64,000 nucleotides of DNA from G963662985 sp963662985 (lineage in GTDB: Bacteria; Chloroflexota; Anaerolineae; Anaerolineales; UBA11579): assembly GCA_963662985.1 (NCBI GenBank), contig OY760066.1, forward strand, positions 372,001 through 436,000, read 5' to 3'. The notes below the pieces were generated by a model. That model saw only the letters and a list, made by a program, of their open reading frames with translations, searched no databases and was not told the DNA's origin. Positions 44,062 through 52,094 of this stretch are shown here, piece after piece. The stretch's first letter is position 1. The number at the start of each line of letters is the position of its first letter. Made by a program: the position numbers and the translations under genes.

Positions 44062-44994
44062 ATGCAAAAAGAAAAATTAAATAAATGGACAATAAATCAA
44101 ATCCCTGATTTATCAAATAAAGTCGCTGTTGTAACCGGTGCAAATAGTGGTTTAGGTAAAGAAACAACCCTTGAATTAAGTCGCAAACATGCAAAGGTTA
44201 TAATGGCGTGCCGCAACATAGACAAAGCTCAAAAAGCATTTGATGAAATCAAAAAAGAAATTCCCTATGCTACTATTAAAATTCTTCAACTAGATCTTGG
44301 CGACCTAGAATCGATAAGATCATTTTCATTTTCATTACATGAATATACTAATCATCTCGATTTGTTAATTAACAACGCAGGTGTAATGGCAACGCCTTTT
44401 GAGAAAACCAAAGATGGGTTTGAACAACAATTTGGAATTAATCATCTAGGGCATTATGCCTTAACGGGACTAGTATTAGATCTTCTTAGTAAAGCAAAAA
44501 ATGCAAGAGTAATCAATGTAAGTAGTATGGCGCATAAAAATGGTGAAATTGATTTTGATGATCTTTTCTATGAAAAAGGCAGGAAATACACTCGTTTTGG
44601 TGCTTATGCACAATCAAAATTGGCAAATGTTTTTTTCACATATGAATTACAAAGATTTTTTGATGAAAATAACCTAGATATTATTTCTGTCGCAGTTCAT
44701 CCAGGGGTAGCTGATACTGGTTTATTAGATCATTTTCCTTTTATTATCGCAAAAAAAATATTTCCATTTTATAAGAATCGAATTCAAACTGCCAAATTGG
44801 GAGCTTATCCAAGTTTAAGAGCTGCAACAGATTCCAATATTTATGGTGGAGAATATTATGGTCCAGATGGTTTAAAAAACATGCAAGGCTATCCAGTTCA
44901 ACAAAAATCTAGCAACTTATCTTACAATAAGGATATTGCAAAACGACTTTGGGAAGTTTCCAAGAATTTAACTGATGTGGTTTATCAGATTTAA
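44062..44994 (+). CDS. Short-chain dehydrogenase/reductase (retinol dehydrogenase-like)
   Basis: 310 residues. VAVVTGANSGLGKETTLELS (about 20-39) is the TGxxxGxG cofactor loop. LLINNAGVMATPFEKTKDGF follows, and FGAYAQSKLANVFFTYEL (about 180) holds the catalytic YxxxK. MACRNIDKAQ after the second strand has a basic pocket consistent with NADP. The closest general pattern is retinol dehydrogenase/WW-domain oxidoreductase. Last gene of the CarH-linked operon; an isoprenoid or lipid substrate would fit the context. Confidence 0.85.
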   Translation: MQKEKLNKWTINQIPDLSNKVAVVTGANSGLGKETTLELSRKHAKVIMACRNIDKAQKAFDEIKKEIPYATIKILQLDLGDLESIRSFSFSLHEYTNHLDLLINNAGVMATPFEKTKDGFEQQFGINHLGHYALTGLVLDLLSKAKNARVINVSSMAHKNGEIDFDDLFYEKGRKYTRFGAYAQSKLANVFFTYELQRFFDENNLDIISVAVHPGVADTGLLDHFPFIIAKKIFPFYKNRIQTAKLGAYPSLRAATDSNIYGGEYYGPDGLKNMQGYPVQQKSSNLSYNKDIAKRLWEVSKNLTDVVYQI

Positions 44995-45115
44995 TCCTGA
45001 AGGACTAGATTGATGATATTGCAAACTTGACGGGTTATCTCGCTGTGTATATACTCATAATAATACAAATAATAACTTAAAAATAATTGGAAGAAGCTTA
45101 GAAAGGAAATAATAT

Positions 45116-45301
45116 ATGTCAAAATTTGAAATCTATCAGGATAAAAGAGGCGAATATCGTTTTCGTTTGAAAGCCCGTAATGGTCAAGTTATTGCGACTG
45201 GAGAAGGTTATTCTTCTAAAGATGGTTGTAAAAATGGGATTGAATCCATTCGAAAGAATGCACCAGATGCAGAAGTCGTTGATTTAACAAAAGAATCTTA
45301 A
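45116..45301 (+). CDS. YegP (DUF1508) family protein, copy 1
   Basis: 61 residues. KFEIYQDKRGEYRFRLKARN, then GQVIATGEGYSSKDGCKNGI, is a single complete DUF1508 unit. A convergent paralogue lies 50 bases away on the other strand, sharing one terminator. The site AGAAAGGAAATAATAT precedes the ATG. Function of the family is unknown (small beta-alpha fold). Confidence 0.87.
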   Translation: MSKFEIYQDKRGEYRFRLKARNGQVIATGEGYSSKDGCKNGIESIRKNAPDAEVVDLTKES

Positions 45302-45313
45302 TTGAAATTGAAT

Positions 45314-45345
45314 AAAAAAACTATCTCAGATGAGATAGTTTTTTT
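45314..45345. terminator. Symmetric bidirectional terminator between the YegP pair
   Basis: AAAAAACTATCTCA and TGAGATAGTTTTTT flank a GA centre at 45329-45330. A-run and T-run serve both convergent genes. Confidence 0.87.
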
Positions 45346-45350
45346 ATTGT

Positions 45351-45527
45351 TTAGTCAAGTTCCATAATCTCTGCAATTGGGGCATTTTTCTTTACTGACT
45401 CTATGCCTTTTTTGCATGAACTTTTAGTTGTGTAACCTTCACTAACAGCTATGGTTTCACCATTGCCTGCTTTGAGGCGGAAGCGGAATTCACCACTCTT
45501 GTCTTGATAGATTTCGAATTTTCCCAT
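45351..45527 (-). CDS. YegP (DUF1508) family protein, copy 2
   Basis: 58 residues. Translating the minus strand from 45527 gives MGKFEIYQDKSGEFRFRLKA, then GNGETIAVSEGY and KGIESVKKNAP, clearly a paralogue of the plus-strand copy (roughly 65-70% identical by eye). The site AAGGAAGGAAATT precedes the ATG. The frame ends at the TAA at 45351-45353. Confidence 0.85.
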   Translation of the reverse strand: MGKFEIYQDKSGEFRFRLKAGNGETIAVSEGYTTKSSCKKGIESVKKNAPIAEIMELD

Positions 45528-45603
45528 AATTTCCTTCCTTTAGGTTTTAAAAGTATAGTATTTGCTAATTATAGCATTTTTAATGTTCATTATTCAAGCA
45601 TAG

Positions 45604-46803
45604 TTAAACAAAACTCTTCATTAAGTCATTTATAATTTCTGGATTGTTATGTAGGGATATAATATGGTGGTTTCCACATGGTTTTGTGATGAAATAACGA
45701 ACATCTTCTTTTAGAATAATCTCAATTTGCGTGCGGCAAAGATTTGTTTCACAAAGGTTAGAAGTAATATCTATTTCAGACACAAAATAATCATCTAAAT
45801 TGGGACTAACTTTGAAGATCATTGCCTTTTGTTCTGGTAGTTGACCTTTTACTGCAACACCAATGCTAGATTCAAAGTGAGTGGTAAGTGAATAGCTTTT
45901 GGTCATGTTGATTGGGAGGGTGCAATGAGCTACAATCATGCTATTGTTTTCGATATTTAATGAAGATGGATTTACCATGAAACCAGCTTCTCCAAAAAGG
46001 GAATTTAAGATCATCATAGTGATTAAAGATGGCACATCACCTTCACAAGAAGCAGGGATTCCTTCTGAATTTAATAATGCTAATGCAATACATCCTGTAC
46101 TGTGAAGTGTATCTAAAAGATCAAAGCAACGAAGCGTAATTCCGGTAAGTTGATATTTTTCTATCAGAGTTTTCATAGCACCATAAATATTAAGTGCTTT
46201 TTTAAGTTCCTCTTCCGCAAAAGGACGTTTTTTCAGTTCTGAGACTAATTCAGAATCAATATCATAATCTTGTTGAGATAATTCAATTAATTCATTGATA
46301 TTAATATCTAATATGTCAAAACCAAATTTTTCTTTAGTTTTTTGTTTATCAACGTTACTTGCGATAAGCCAATCTGAGGGGATACCAATTACACCTAAGC
46401 GAGCTTTCGATAAGATTTGTTTAGTTTGAAATATCTTTTGTAATTCAGTTAATCGTTTTGCAATATATTCTATTTCTCCATGGATGATTTCGCTTTTGAT
46501 GTTATTTTGTTGTGAATACGTGAGGATCTCAATGGATGCAGCAAGCGAATTCATGATACCATTTGTGAGTAATGTGATAGGACGGGGAAGAGAAGGAAGA
46601 AGTTCTTGGAAAAGGTTTTCAGATCCACCTGTTTGGACATAGATCAATGGAATGGCATCTGAACTGAATTGCTCTGGAGATGTGACTTGTTCGATAGGAA
46701 TGTTGATACGTTCCTCAATGCTTGATAAAAACTCATTGGCGATTTTATTGATATCTCTTTCAGAGGAGATAACTGATTTGATTCCTAAAACTTGAAATTT
46801 CAT
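45604..46803 (-). CDS. L-fucose/L-arabinose isomerase-like protein
   Basis: 399 residues from ATG 46803 (AAAGGA at good spacing; a TTG two codons earlier is less likely). The N-terminal Rossmann-like half begins KFQVLGIKSVISSERDINKI. IPASCEGDVPSLITMMILNS (about residue 260) and VAHCTLP (about 305) are the conserved Glu/Asp and His blocks of the FucI/AraA fold. Shorter than true FucI, as in the fucose-isomerase-like family. Possibly a sugar or polyol isomerase; substrate unknown. A shared regulatory region separates it from the divergent LuxR-type gene. Confidence 0.7.
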   Translation of the reverse strand: MKFQVLGIKSVISSERDINKIANEFLSSIEERINIPIEQVTSPEQFSSDAIPLIYVQTGGSENLFQELLPSLPRPITLLTNGIMNSLAASIEILTYSQQNNIKSEIIHGEIEYIAKRLTELQKIFQTKQILSKARLGVIGIPSDWLIASNVDKQKTKEKFGFDILDININELIELSQQDYDIDSELVSELKKRPFAEEELKKALNIYGAMKTLIEKYQLTGITLRCFDLLDTLHSTGCIALALLNSEGIPASCEGDVPSLITMMILNSLFGEAGFMVNPSSLNIENNSMIVAHCTLPINMTKSYSLTTHFESSIGVAVKGQLPEQKAMIFKVSPNLDDYFVSEIDITSNLCETNLCRTQIEIILKEDVRYFITKPCGNHHIISLHNNPEIINDLMKSFV

Positions 46804-46934
46804 TTTCAATCCTTTATTTTCTATTTTTTGTCATTATACCTTAATCTTTGTTGAAGTCATTTTTCAATTGTATAATGTAGCTAGTTAGCCTATCTATGAT
46901 AATTTTTTTTGTTTGAATATAAAAAGGAAAGTTT

Positions 46935-47813
46935 ATGCGCTTTAATAGTGAGTTGGTTTATGCAGGAATCTCCATATTGCCTAGTTTGGCAATTTTCATA
47001 TTTATGACAATGAGTGTTATCCAATTTCGGAATCAATTTTTGAATTATTTTTATATGGCTTATACAGGTGCAGGAATTCTGAGTTTAGTTTATTTGTTCC
47101 AATTGATCCTGTTTTATGGCAATCGTATTGAGTGGCTTCATAGGATTAATATTGTTGAACTTATTGGAGTGATCCTTTTAATCGAAGGATTAAGTTGGTT
47201 ATTAGTGAAGATTTTTTATGAAGATACTTTTTGGGTGATCAAAGTGATTGGATTCTCTTTAGGCGGAGTACCAGCAATTTTATTTGGGATTGCTTCTTTT
47301 GGATCTGTTTTGGAAATGGAAACCTTCTTTCAAATATTATATATGATGCTTTATGTGATTTTGATTTTGGAATGTGTGGTATTTGTGTTGAATTTTCGAC
47401 AGGTAAGAAATAAAGCAAGTCGAGTTTTGGGATTGAGTTTTTCTTTATTGTTACTTTTCTTTTTAGTGTTGTTTGTATTTGAACGGTTTGTTAGCTTTGT
47501 AAACATACTCTTTAATCCAATGCCAGCGTTTTTCTTTATGTGGAATGTTTTGTTAATCGTTTATATATGGAAAACGATTCTGAAGAGTGGATTAGGTAAA
47601 TTGTTTGAAGTTCAAAAAGGCTTTGCAGATAAGTATAAGTTGTCATCTCGTGAAGAAGAAATCATTCAGTTGGTTTTGCAAGGTGATAAAAATTCGGCAA
47701 TTGCACAGAAGTTAGTGATTTCAGAGAAGACTGTAACAAATCATATTTATAATATCTATAAAAAACTAGGAATCAACTCCCGCTTTGAACTAATCTGCCT
47801 TTATAAAGATTAA
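46935..47813 (+). CDS. Seven-helix membrane protein with C-terminal LuxR-type HTH
   Basis: 292 residues. Six to seven membrane segments over residues 1-215, then a GerE/LuxR helix-turn-helix: LSSREEEIIQLVLQGDKNSA, then IAQKLVISEKTVTNHIYNIY and KKLGINSR (about 225-280). The membrane part has no recognised sensor. It should control transcription from the membrane, perhaps of the DUF4097 gene 144 bases downstream or of the divergent isomerase. The site AAAGGAAAG precedes the ATG. Confidence 0.82.
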   Translation: MRFNSELVYAGISILPSLAIFIFMTMSVIQFRNQFLNYFYMAYTGAGILSLVYLFQLILFYGNRIEWLHRINIVELIGVILLIEGLSWLLVKIFYEDTFWVIKVIGFSLGGVPAILFGIASFGSVLEMETFFQILYMMLYVILILECVVFVLNFRQVRNKASRVLGLSFSLLLLFFLVLFVFERFVSFVNILFNPMPAFFFMWNVLLIVYIWKTILKSGLGKLFEVQKGFADKYKLSSREEEIIQLVLQGDKNSAIAQKLVISEKTVTNHIYNIYKKLGINSRFELICLYKD

Positions 47814-47957
47814 AGATAACTTTTTTATGGATGGGAGGAATTTCCTATGTTATTTTCAGAAGAATGAGAAGGGTTTCTCATTCCCAGAATATGTAGGAAC
47901 TGTTATTTTATAGGCAGCAATTCAGACAAAAAATTGTAAAAAAGATGGAGTAAAAAA

Positions 47958-48869
47958 ATGAAAAAGAGAATTTTGTTGTTTATTGGTTTGACAGTTTTAA
48001 TGAGCATTTTTGGAACAAGTTGTTATAACTTAGGTCGCCAAATTACAGTTGAGAAAACAATCCCCTATCATGATGGCGTAGAAAAGATCATAGTTGATAG
48101 TACAGTGGGTGATGTTTTTATCATTCCTGAAAATCGTGATGATGTTTATGTTGTGTTTCAAACATATGAAAATGGGCAAACTTTGAGTGTTAATGGCGGT
48201 GCTACAATTGAAGTCCGTACAAAAATGCCTTTTAGTTTTTTCAATTTATGGGGTTCATTGAATTATGCACTTTATGTTCATATTCCTGATGATTTTGAAG
48301 GTGACATGCAATTGGAATTGACTTCTGGTCAACTTGAATTGCATGATTTTGATCTTGCTGAATTGGATATTCAATTGACAAGTGGAGACATCAATATTTA
48401 TTCGATCAATGCAGATTACATTCGGTTTGATGCTACTAGCGGAGATATACAAGGTTCTTCTATTTTAGCAACTGAAGTTGATTTGGAAATGACAAGTGGT
48501 GATGTTGATTTGAATGGTTTGGTTTGTGAAGATTTGTATTTTGATATGACTAGCGGTAAAGTTCAATTGGATAATTTTGAAGGTGCGATTAAAGGTGGAA
48601 TGACTTCTGGTGATATGGATGTGCATTATGCGAATAAGATGGATGATTTTGTGTTTGATATCACTAGTGGTGAACTGCTGTTGGACTATTCAAATGTTGA
48701 CATTGATGCGACTTTCGACATTGAAGCAACTTCTGGGAGTATAAAAGTCAAATTTGATCTGGATAAAGTGAGTAGGTTAGATGAAGATGTTTTGGTTGGT
48801 AGCATTGGTGATGGCACTTACGAAGTGCGGGTTGATTTGACCAGTGGTGATGTTTTAGTGACCGACTAG
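47958..48869 (+). CDS. DUF4097 beta-helix envelope protein
   Basis: 303 residues. The signal segment ends FGTSCYN, so it may be lipid-anchored, although the lipobox is not canonical (Gly at -3). From about residue 115 the motif xxTSGD/xxTSGxL recurs (QLTSGDINIY, DATSGDIQGS, EMTSGDVDLN, DMTSGKVQLD, GMTSGDMDVH), the short beta-strand ladder of DUF4097. At least nine rungs are visible. Proteins of this kind often accompany envelope-stress regulators; the LuxR-type membrane regulator upstream fits. Closed by a terminator at 48894. Confidence 0.8.
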   Translation: MKKRILLFIGLTVLMSIFGTSCYNLGRQITVEKTIPYHDGVEKIIVDSTVGDVFIIPENRDDVYVVFQTYENGQTLSVNGGATIEVRTKMPFSFFNLWGSLNYALYVHIPDDFEGDMQLELTSGQLELHDFDLAELDIQLTSGDINIYSINADYIRFDATSGDIQGSSILATEVDLEMTSGDVDLNGLVCEDLYFDMTSGKVQLDNFEGAIKGGMTSGDMDVHYANKMDDFVFDITSGELLLDYSNVDIDATFDIEATSGSIKVKFDLDKVSRLDEDVLVGSIGDGTYEVRVDLTSGDVLVTD

Positions 48870-48893
48870 AATTATCATATAAAATGAATTGCT

Positions 48894-48925
48894 AACTCCT
48901 TGTGGCAACACAGGGAGTTTTTTTT
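48894..48925 (+). terminator. Terminator with GCAA tetraloop
   Basis: AACTCCTTGTG (48894-48904) and CACAGGGAGTT (48909-48919) enclose GCAA, one G-T pair, then a T-run. Also overlaps the end of the minus-strand gene fragment. Confidence 0.88.
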
Positions 48926-49150
48926 ATTCTAATTCTTCAATCATTTCTTTTACCCATTCACGAGCCATCTGGTGACTACGGAGGCCATAATCTAAAGGTT
49001 TGGTTTGGTATTTGAATGTTGACTGATATTGAAGGGGAGTTGAGGTTTCAACAGGTCTAGTTCTAGTTTAGTAGGATTGATCTTAGCGAACATCCATTCA
49101 ATGAATGCTTGATGGCCCATTGCGGTGATGATAAAGATCTTTTTGTTGCG
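48924..49150 (-). pseudogene. C-terminal remnant of an unidentified gene, with one frameshift
   Basis: Minus-strand translation gives FIITAMGHQAFIEWMFAKIN followed, after a one-base shift near 49040, by LQYQSTFKYQTKPLDYGLRS and HQMAREWVKEMIEELE before a stop at 48924-48926. The two pieces read as one continuous C-terminus. No start or upstream domain exists. Its 5' side abuts the serine-hydrolase fragment. I do not recognise the family. Confidence 0.5.
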
Positions 49151-49160
49151 ACCACATTCA

Positions 49161-49460
49161 ATGGATGAGGCAGTGGTGTTGATGCAAGAAGTGGTTGAAA
49201 AGGCTGTTGATTCAAAAGATGTGAGCAATGGGCTGTTGCCGATTGTGGCACCTGACCAGGGCTTGGATGAAAGCTTTGTGGCAGGTGAAAGCCATGGTGT
49301 AACTGATTTTGGACGACCTTTCCATGTGGCAAGTGTGGGTAAGCTTTTCACTGCGGCATTGGTGGGAATGTTGGTTGATGATGGTGTAGTAGGTTTTGAT
49401 GATTCAAATGGCGACGATTTTGTGGTGGATTCAATAATCTGCGTACTACTCGTTCAATAA
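49161..49460 (+). pseudogene. N-terminal fragment of a class C beta-lactamase-like serine hydrolase
   Basis: FHVASVGKLFTAALVGMLVD is the SxxK active-site region (Ser-Val-Gly-Lys) of the beta-lactamase/PBP4-like family, preceded by a typical N-terminal helix (EAVVLMQEVVEKAVDSKDVS). The frame breaks about 30 residues after that motif and ends at 49460, far short of the usual 300+ residues, and no YxN or HxG is present. A decayed gene, next to another fragment on the opposite strand. Confidence 0.65.
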
Positions 49461-49610
49461 AGTTTGAAGTTTGATTCAATCCTTTTTGCTTTGGAATTTT
49501 GCATTTGCTCTAAGGTAAGAAGGATTTTTTTCTGAGAGTCGATACAGTATAATTGTTGAAATTAACTGGATACAATAACACCTGTTTTATTGGTGAGGAA
49601 AGGACGAAGC

Positions 49611-50147
49611 ATGAATCGACAAGTTGCAACTTTGGGTGGGGGATGCTTTTGGTGTGTGGAGGCTGTTTATGATGCGTTGGATGGTGTGATCTCTGTGGAA
49701 TCTGGGTATTCTGGTGGGGATGTGGCGAATCCGAGTTATGAGGCGGTGTGCACGGGCAAGACTGGCCACGCTGAAGTGGTGCAAGTGACTTTTGACGCAG
49801 ATGCGATCTCCTATGAGGATTTGCTGCGGATTTTCTTTACGGTGCATAATCCGACAACTTTGAATCGGCAAGGGAATGATGTGGGAACTCAATATCGCTC
49901 GGTGATCTTCACACATGATGAGGGGCAGGTTTCTGCGGCGGAAAAGATCATTGAAGAGGTGGAATGCGAAGGGCTTTATGAAGATGCGATTGTGACAGAA
50001 GTGACCCCGTTTGATGCTTTTTATGTGGCGGAAGATTATCATCAAGAGTATTTTGAGAATAATCCAAATCAGCCTTATTGTAGCGCGGTGGTGGCCCCGA
50101 AGGTGAAGAAGTTTCGCGAGAAATATGCTAGCCGTTTGAAGAAGTGA
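49611..50147 (+). CDS. msrA: Peptide methionine (S)-S-oxide reductase
   Basis: 178 residues from ATG 49611, preceded by GAGGAAAGGA; an upstream in-frame GTG is discarded. TLGGGCFWCVEAVYDALDGV (residues 6-25) carries the GCFWC active site, and the partner motifs SGYSGG, TGHAEVV and YHQEYFENNP follow. It reduces methionine sulfoxide in the cytosol. A TATAAT at 49548 is a possible -10. The coding strand is G-rich, as in all of this half of the window. Confidence 0.95.
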   Translation: MNRQVATLGGGCFWCVEAVYDALDGVISVESGYSGGDVANPSYEAVCTGKTGHAEVVQVTFDADAISYEDLLRIFFTVHNPTTLNRQGNDVGTQYRSVIFTHDEGQVSAAEKIIEEVECEGLYEDAIVTEVTPFDAFYVAEDYHQEYFENNPNQPYCSAVVAPKVKKFREKYASRLKK

Positions 50148-50173
50148 TTGGTGTATTTCTAAGCTGTTTGATG

Positions 50174-50202
50174 AATGCCATTTCGTTTTTCGAAATGGCA
50201 TT
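50174..50202 (+). terminator. Terminator of msrA
   Basis: AATGCCATTTCG (50174-50185) pairs with CGAAATGGCATT around a five-T loop, followed by a T-run to 50202. Confidence 0.88.
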
Positions 50203-50280
50203 TTTTGTTAAGGGCGAGAAGGGGAGAGATGTTGAGGGGAAGAGATGGAGTGCGCATAGATTAATTTCACACACGTTTTT

Positions 50281-50366
50281 TTGGATTTGGTTTGCTTGGC
50301 TGTTTTTTGACGTTGGTTTGTGGTTGTATGGCTGTTTTTTGGGATTGGTTTGTGGTTGTTTGGCTG
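50281..50366 (+). repeat. G/T-rich tandem repeat, 32-bp period
   Basis: TTGGTTTG starts at 50287, 50313 and 50345, and each unit ends in TGGCTG. The last two units are exactly 32 bp apart; the first is six bases shorter. It lies about 100 bases from repeat element B. The open frame running through it (50144-50398) is low-complexity and I do not regard it as a gene. Of 50148-50949, the rest holds only element B and possible promoter sequence. Confidence 0.7.
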
Positions 50367-50399
50367 AAAAAATAAGTTGTGGTTTGGTTGTTTTTTGAT

Positions 50400-50550
50400 T
50401 TTTCTAGTATATGCAGGGTTAAATTGAAGGTTGAGCCTTGTATATGGTGCTTTTAAGTGAAATACTAGTGTGCCAGAACGTGCCAAAAGGTGTTTTTAGT
50501 GCTGCCAGAATGCGCCAGGAGGTGGTTTTTGTGGTGCCAGATTGTGCCAG
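50400..50550 (-). repeat. Repeat element B: three 32-bp units with paired TGCCA boxes (inverted copy of element A)
   Basis: TGCCA (complement of TGGCA) at 50471 and 50481, 50503 and 50513 (there CGCCA), 50535 and 50545: pairs 10 bp apart, units exactly 32 bp apart. On the minus strand, AACCCTGCATATACTAG ends the element, matching element A at the same distance (54-55 bp) from the last box. The whole block is homologous to element A in reverse orientation. Confidence 0.85.
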
Positions 50551-50949
50551 AAAAAAATTTTTAGGATATAAACAAATCTGGTGATTTGTGGGATGTGTGG
50601 TGTTTGATCTTGATAATAAATTGAATCAATAATAAAAATAAAAGAATAAAAGAGGACAAGATCGGAGGAAGCAAGCAGGGAATGGTGGGGTATTTGATTA
50701 TTAATGTGCAGAAAAGGTAAACTTAATATAGAACAAACAAGCTATATATCCGTGGTAGTATACAATAGGTTGGGAAAAAAGTCAAATTTTGATGTTTGTT
50801 GTGAATTCGTTCTACAATTGGCTACGTCAAAAAAATATGACTTTTTTCACCCCTAGAGATAGTCCTTGGGAATGATGAAGAGACACTTTGTTTTTGTTAG
50901 ACTTATGGTGAGTTGATGGACTATTCTTGAAAGGTCATATAGGTCGTTT

Positions 50950-52005
50950 ATGAAGAAAAAGGTTTTATTAACTGGGGCGTCGGGGGAAGTTGGTTTTGAG
51001 GCGTTCAAAGAGCTGCTGAGAAGAAAAGATGAATATGATGTACGATTGTTTTTATTACAGGGGAAAAAAGAAGAACAATTGAACAAAAAATTTGGAAATG
51101 AAGTTGAGATTGTGTGGGGAGATCTGCGGAAGTTTGAAGATGTGGAAAGAGCGGTAAATGAGGTGGATGTGATCTTACATGTGGCAGGGATTATCCCACC
51201 GTTGGCGGATTATAACCCTGATTTGGCAAGAGAGGTGAATGTGGGGGGAACAAAAAATCTTTTGTTGGCAGGAGCTGCACAAACAAATTTGCCAAAATTT
51301 TTGTTTACTTCATCGGTTTCGGTATATGGTGATCGGATTAATAACCCTGAGATTACGGTCGATGATGCAATCCAACCAAGTGTGGGAGATGAGTATGCAA
51401 GGACTAAGATTGAAGCGGAAAGATTAATTCGAGAAAGTGGATTGGAGTATGCGATCTTTCGTTTATGTGGTATTTTGACTTCAACTTTAAAAATTCAACC
51501 TTTAATGTTTCATATGCCTTTGAACACTACTTTGGAATGGTGTTCTGCCTCTGATGCAGGGTATGCTTTGGTGGAAGCAATTGGCTGTGAGGCGGTGTTT
51601 GGAAAAACACATAATTTGGGTGGGGGAATCCAATGTACGGTGAAAGCAGATCAGTTTTTGAATAAAATGTTTGATTTATTTGGTTTGAGCGCGCAGACCA
51701 TTCCGCGACGTGCATTTGCGATTCATAATTTTCATTCTGGTTATTATGTGGATGGCGATAAGTTGAATAAATTGTTACATTTTCGACGGCATGTATTGAG
51801 GGATTATTATGAGACGATGGAAACAAAAATTTCGCATCTTCAACGATTTTTCACGCGATTGGTGCCAAGCGGGGTAGTGCGCGCTTATTTGAGGCAGCAA
51901 TCTGAACCATGGCGTGCTTTGAAGAAAAAAAATTTAGCTTTGATCGAGCGTTATTATGGTGATTTGGAAGAAGCGATGCGGTATTTTGAAAAATCATTAT
52001 TTTAA
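50950..52005 (+). CDS. NAD-dependent epimerase/dehydratase (extended SDR)
   Basis: 351 residues. VLLTGASGEVGFEAFKELLR (5-24) is the Gly-rich NAD loop. VILHVAGIIPPLADYNPDLA and FTSSVSVYGDR follow, and YARTKIEAERLIRESGL (about 145) holds YxxxK. The C-terminal 60 residues after about 290 (LRDYYETMETKISHLQRFFT) are more helical than usual. Probably acts on a nucleotide sugar or a lipid-linked substrate; unidentified. Next to phospholipid genes on the other strand, sharing a terminator. Confidence 0.82.
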   Translation: MKKKVLLTGASGEVGFEAFKELLRRKDEYDVRLFLLQGKKEEQLNKKFGNEVEIVWGDLRKFEDVERAVNEVDVILHVAGIIPPLADYNPDLAREVNVGGTKNLLLAGAAQTNLPKFLFTSSVSVYGDRINNPEITVDDAIQPSVGDEYARTKIEAERLIRESGLEYAIFRLCGILTSTLKIQPLMFHMPLNTTLEWCSASDAGYALVEAIGCEAVFGKTHNLGGGIQCTVKADQFLNKMFDLFGLSAQTIPRRAFAIHNFHSGYYVDGDKLNKLLHFRRHVLRDYYETMETKISHLQRFFTRLVPSGVVRAYLRQQSEPWRALKKKNLALIERYYGDLEEAMRYFEKSLF

Positions 52006-52046
52006 TGTTTGTTAATCTCAATCATTTAGGATGTTTGAAGAATCAA

Positions 52047-52073
52047 AAAAGGCTTGGAAATTCCAAGCCTTTT
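52047..52073. terminator. Bidirectional terminator between convergent genes
   Basis: GGCTTGGAA (52051-52059) pairs with TTCCAAGCC (52061-52069), flanked by A-run and T-run. Confidence 0.88.
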
Positions 52074-52094
52074 GATTTTTGATATAGTGTTTGT

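Noticed and set aside
44995..45115. Replication origin core in the spacer near the composition switch
   Set aside because: The spacer is only 121 bases and contains no recognisable DnaA-box cluster.
50144..50398. 84-residue open frame after msrA
   Set aside because: It runs through the msrA terminator and a low-complexity 32-bp repeat and has no credible start.
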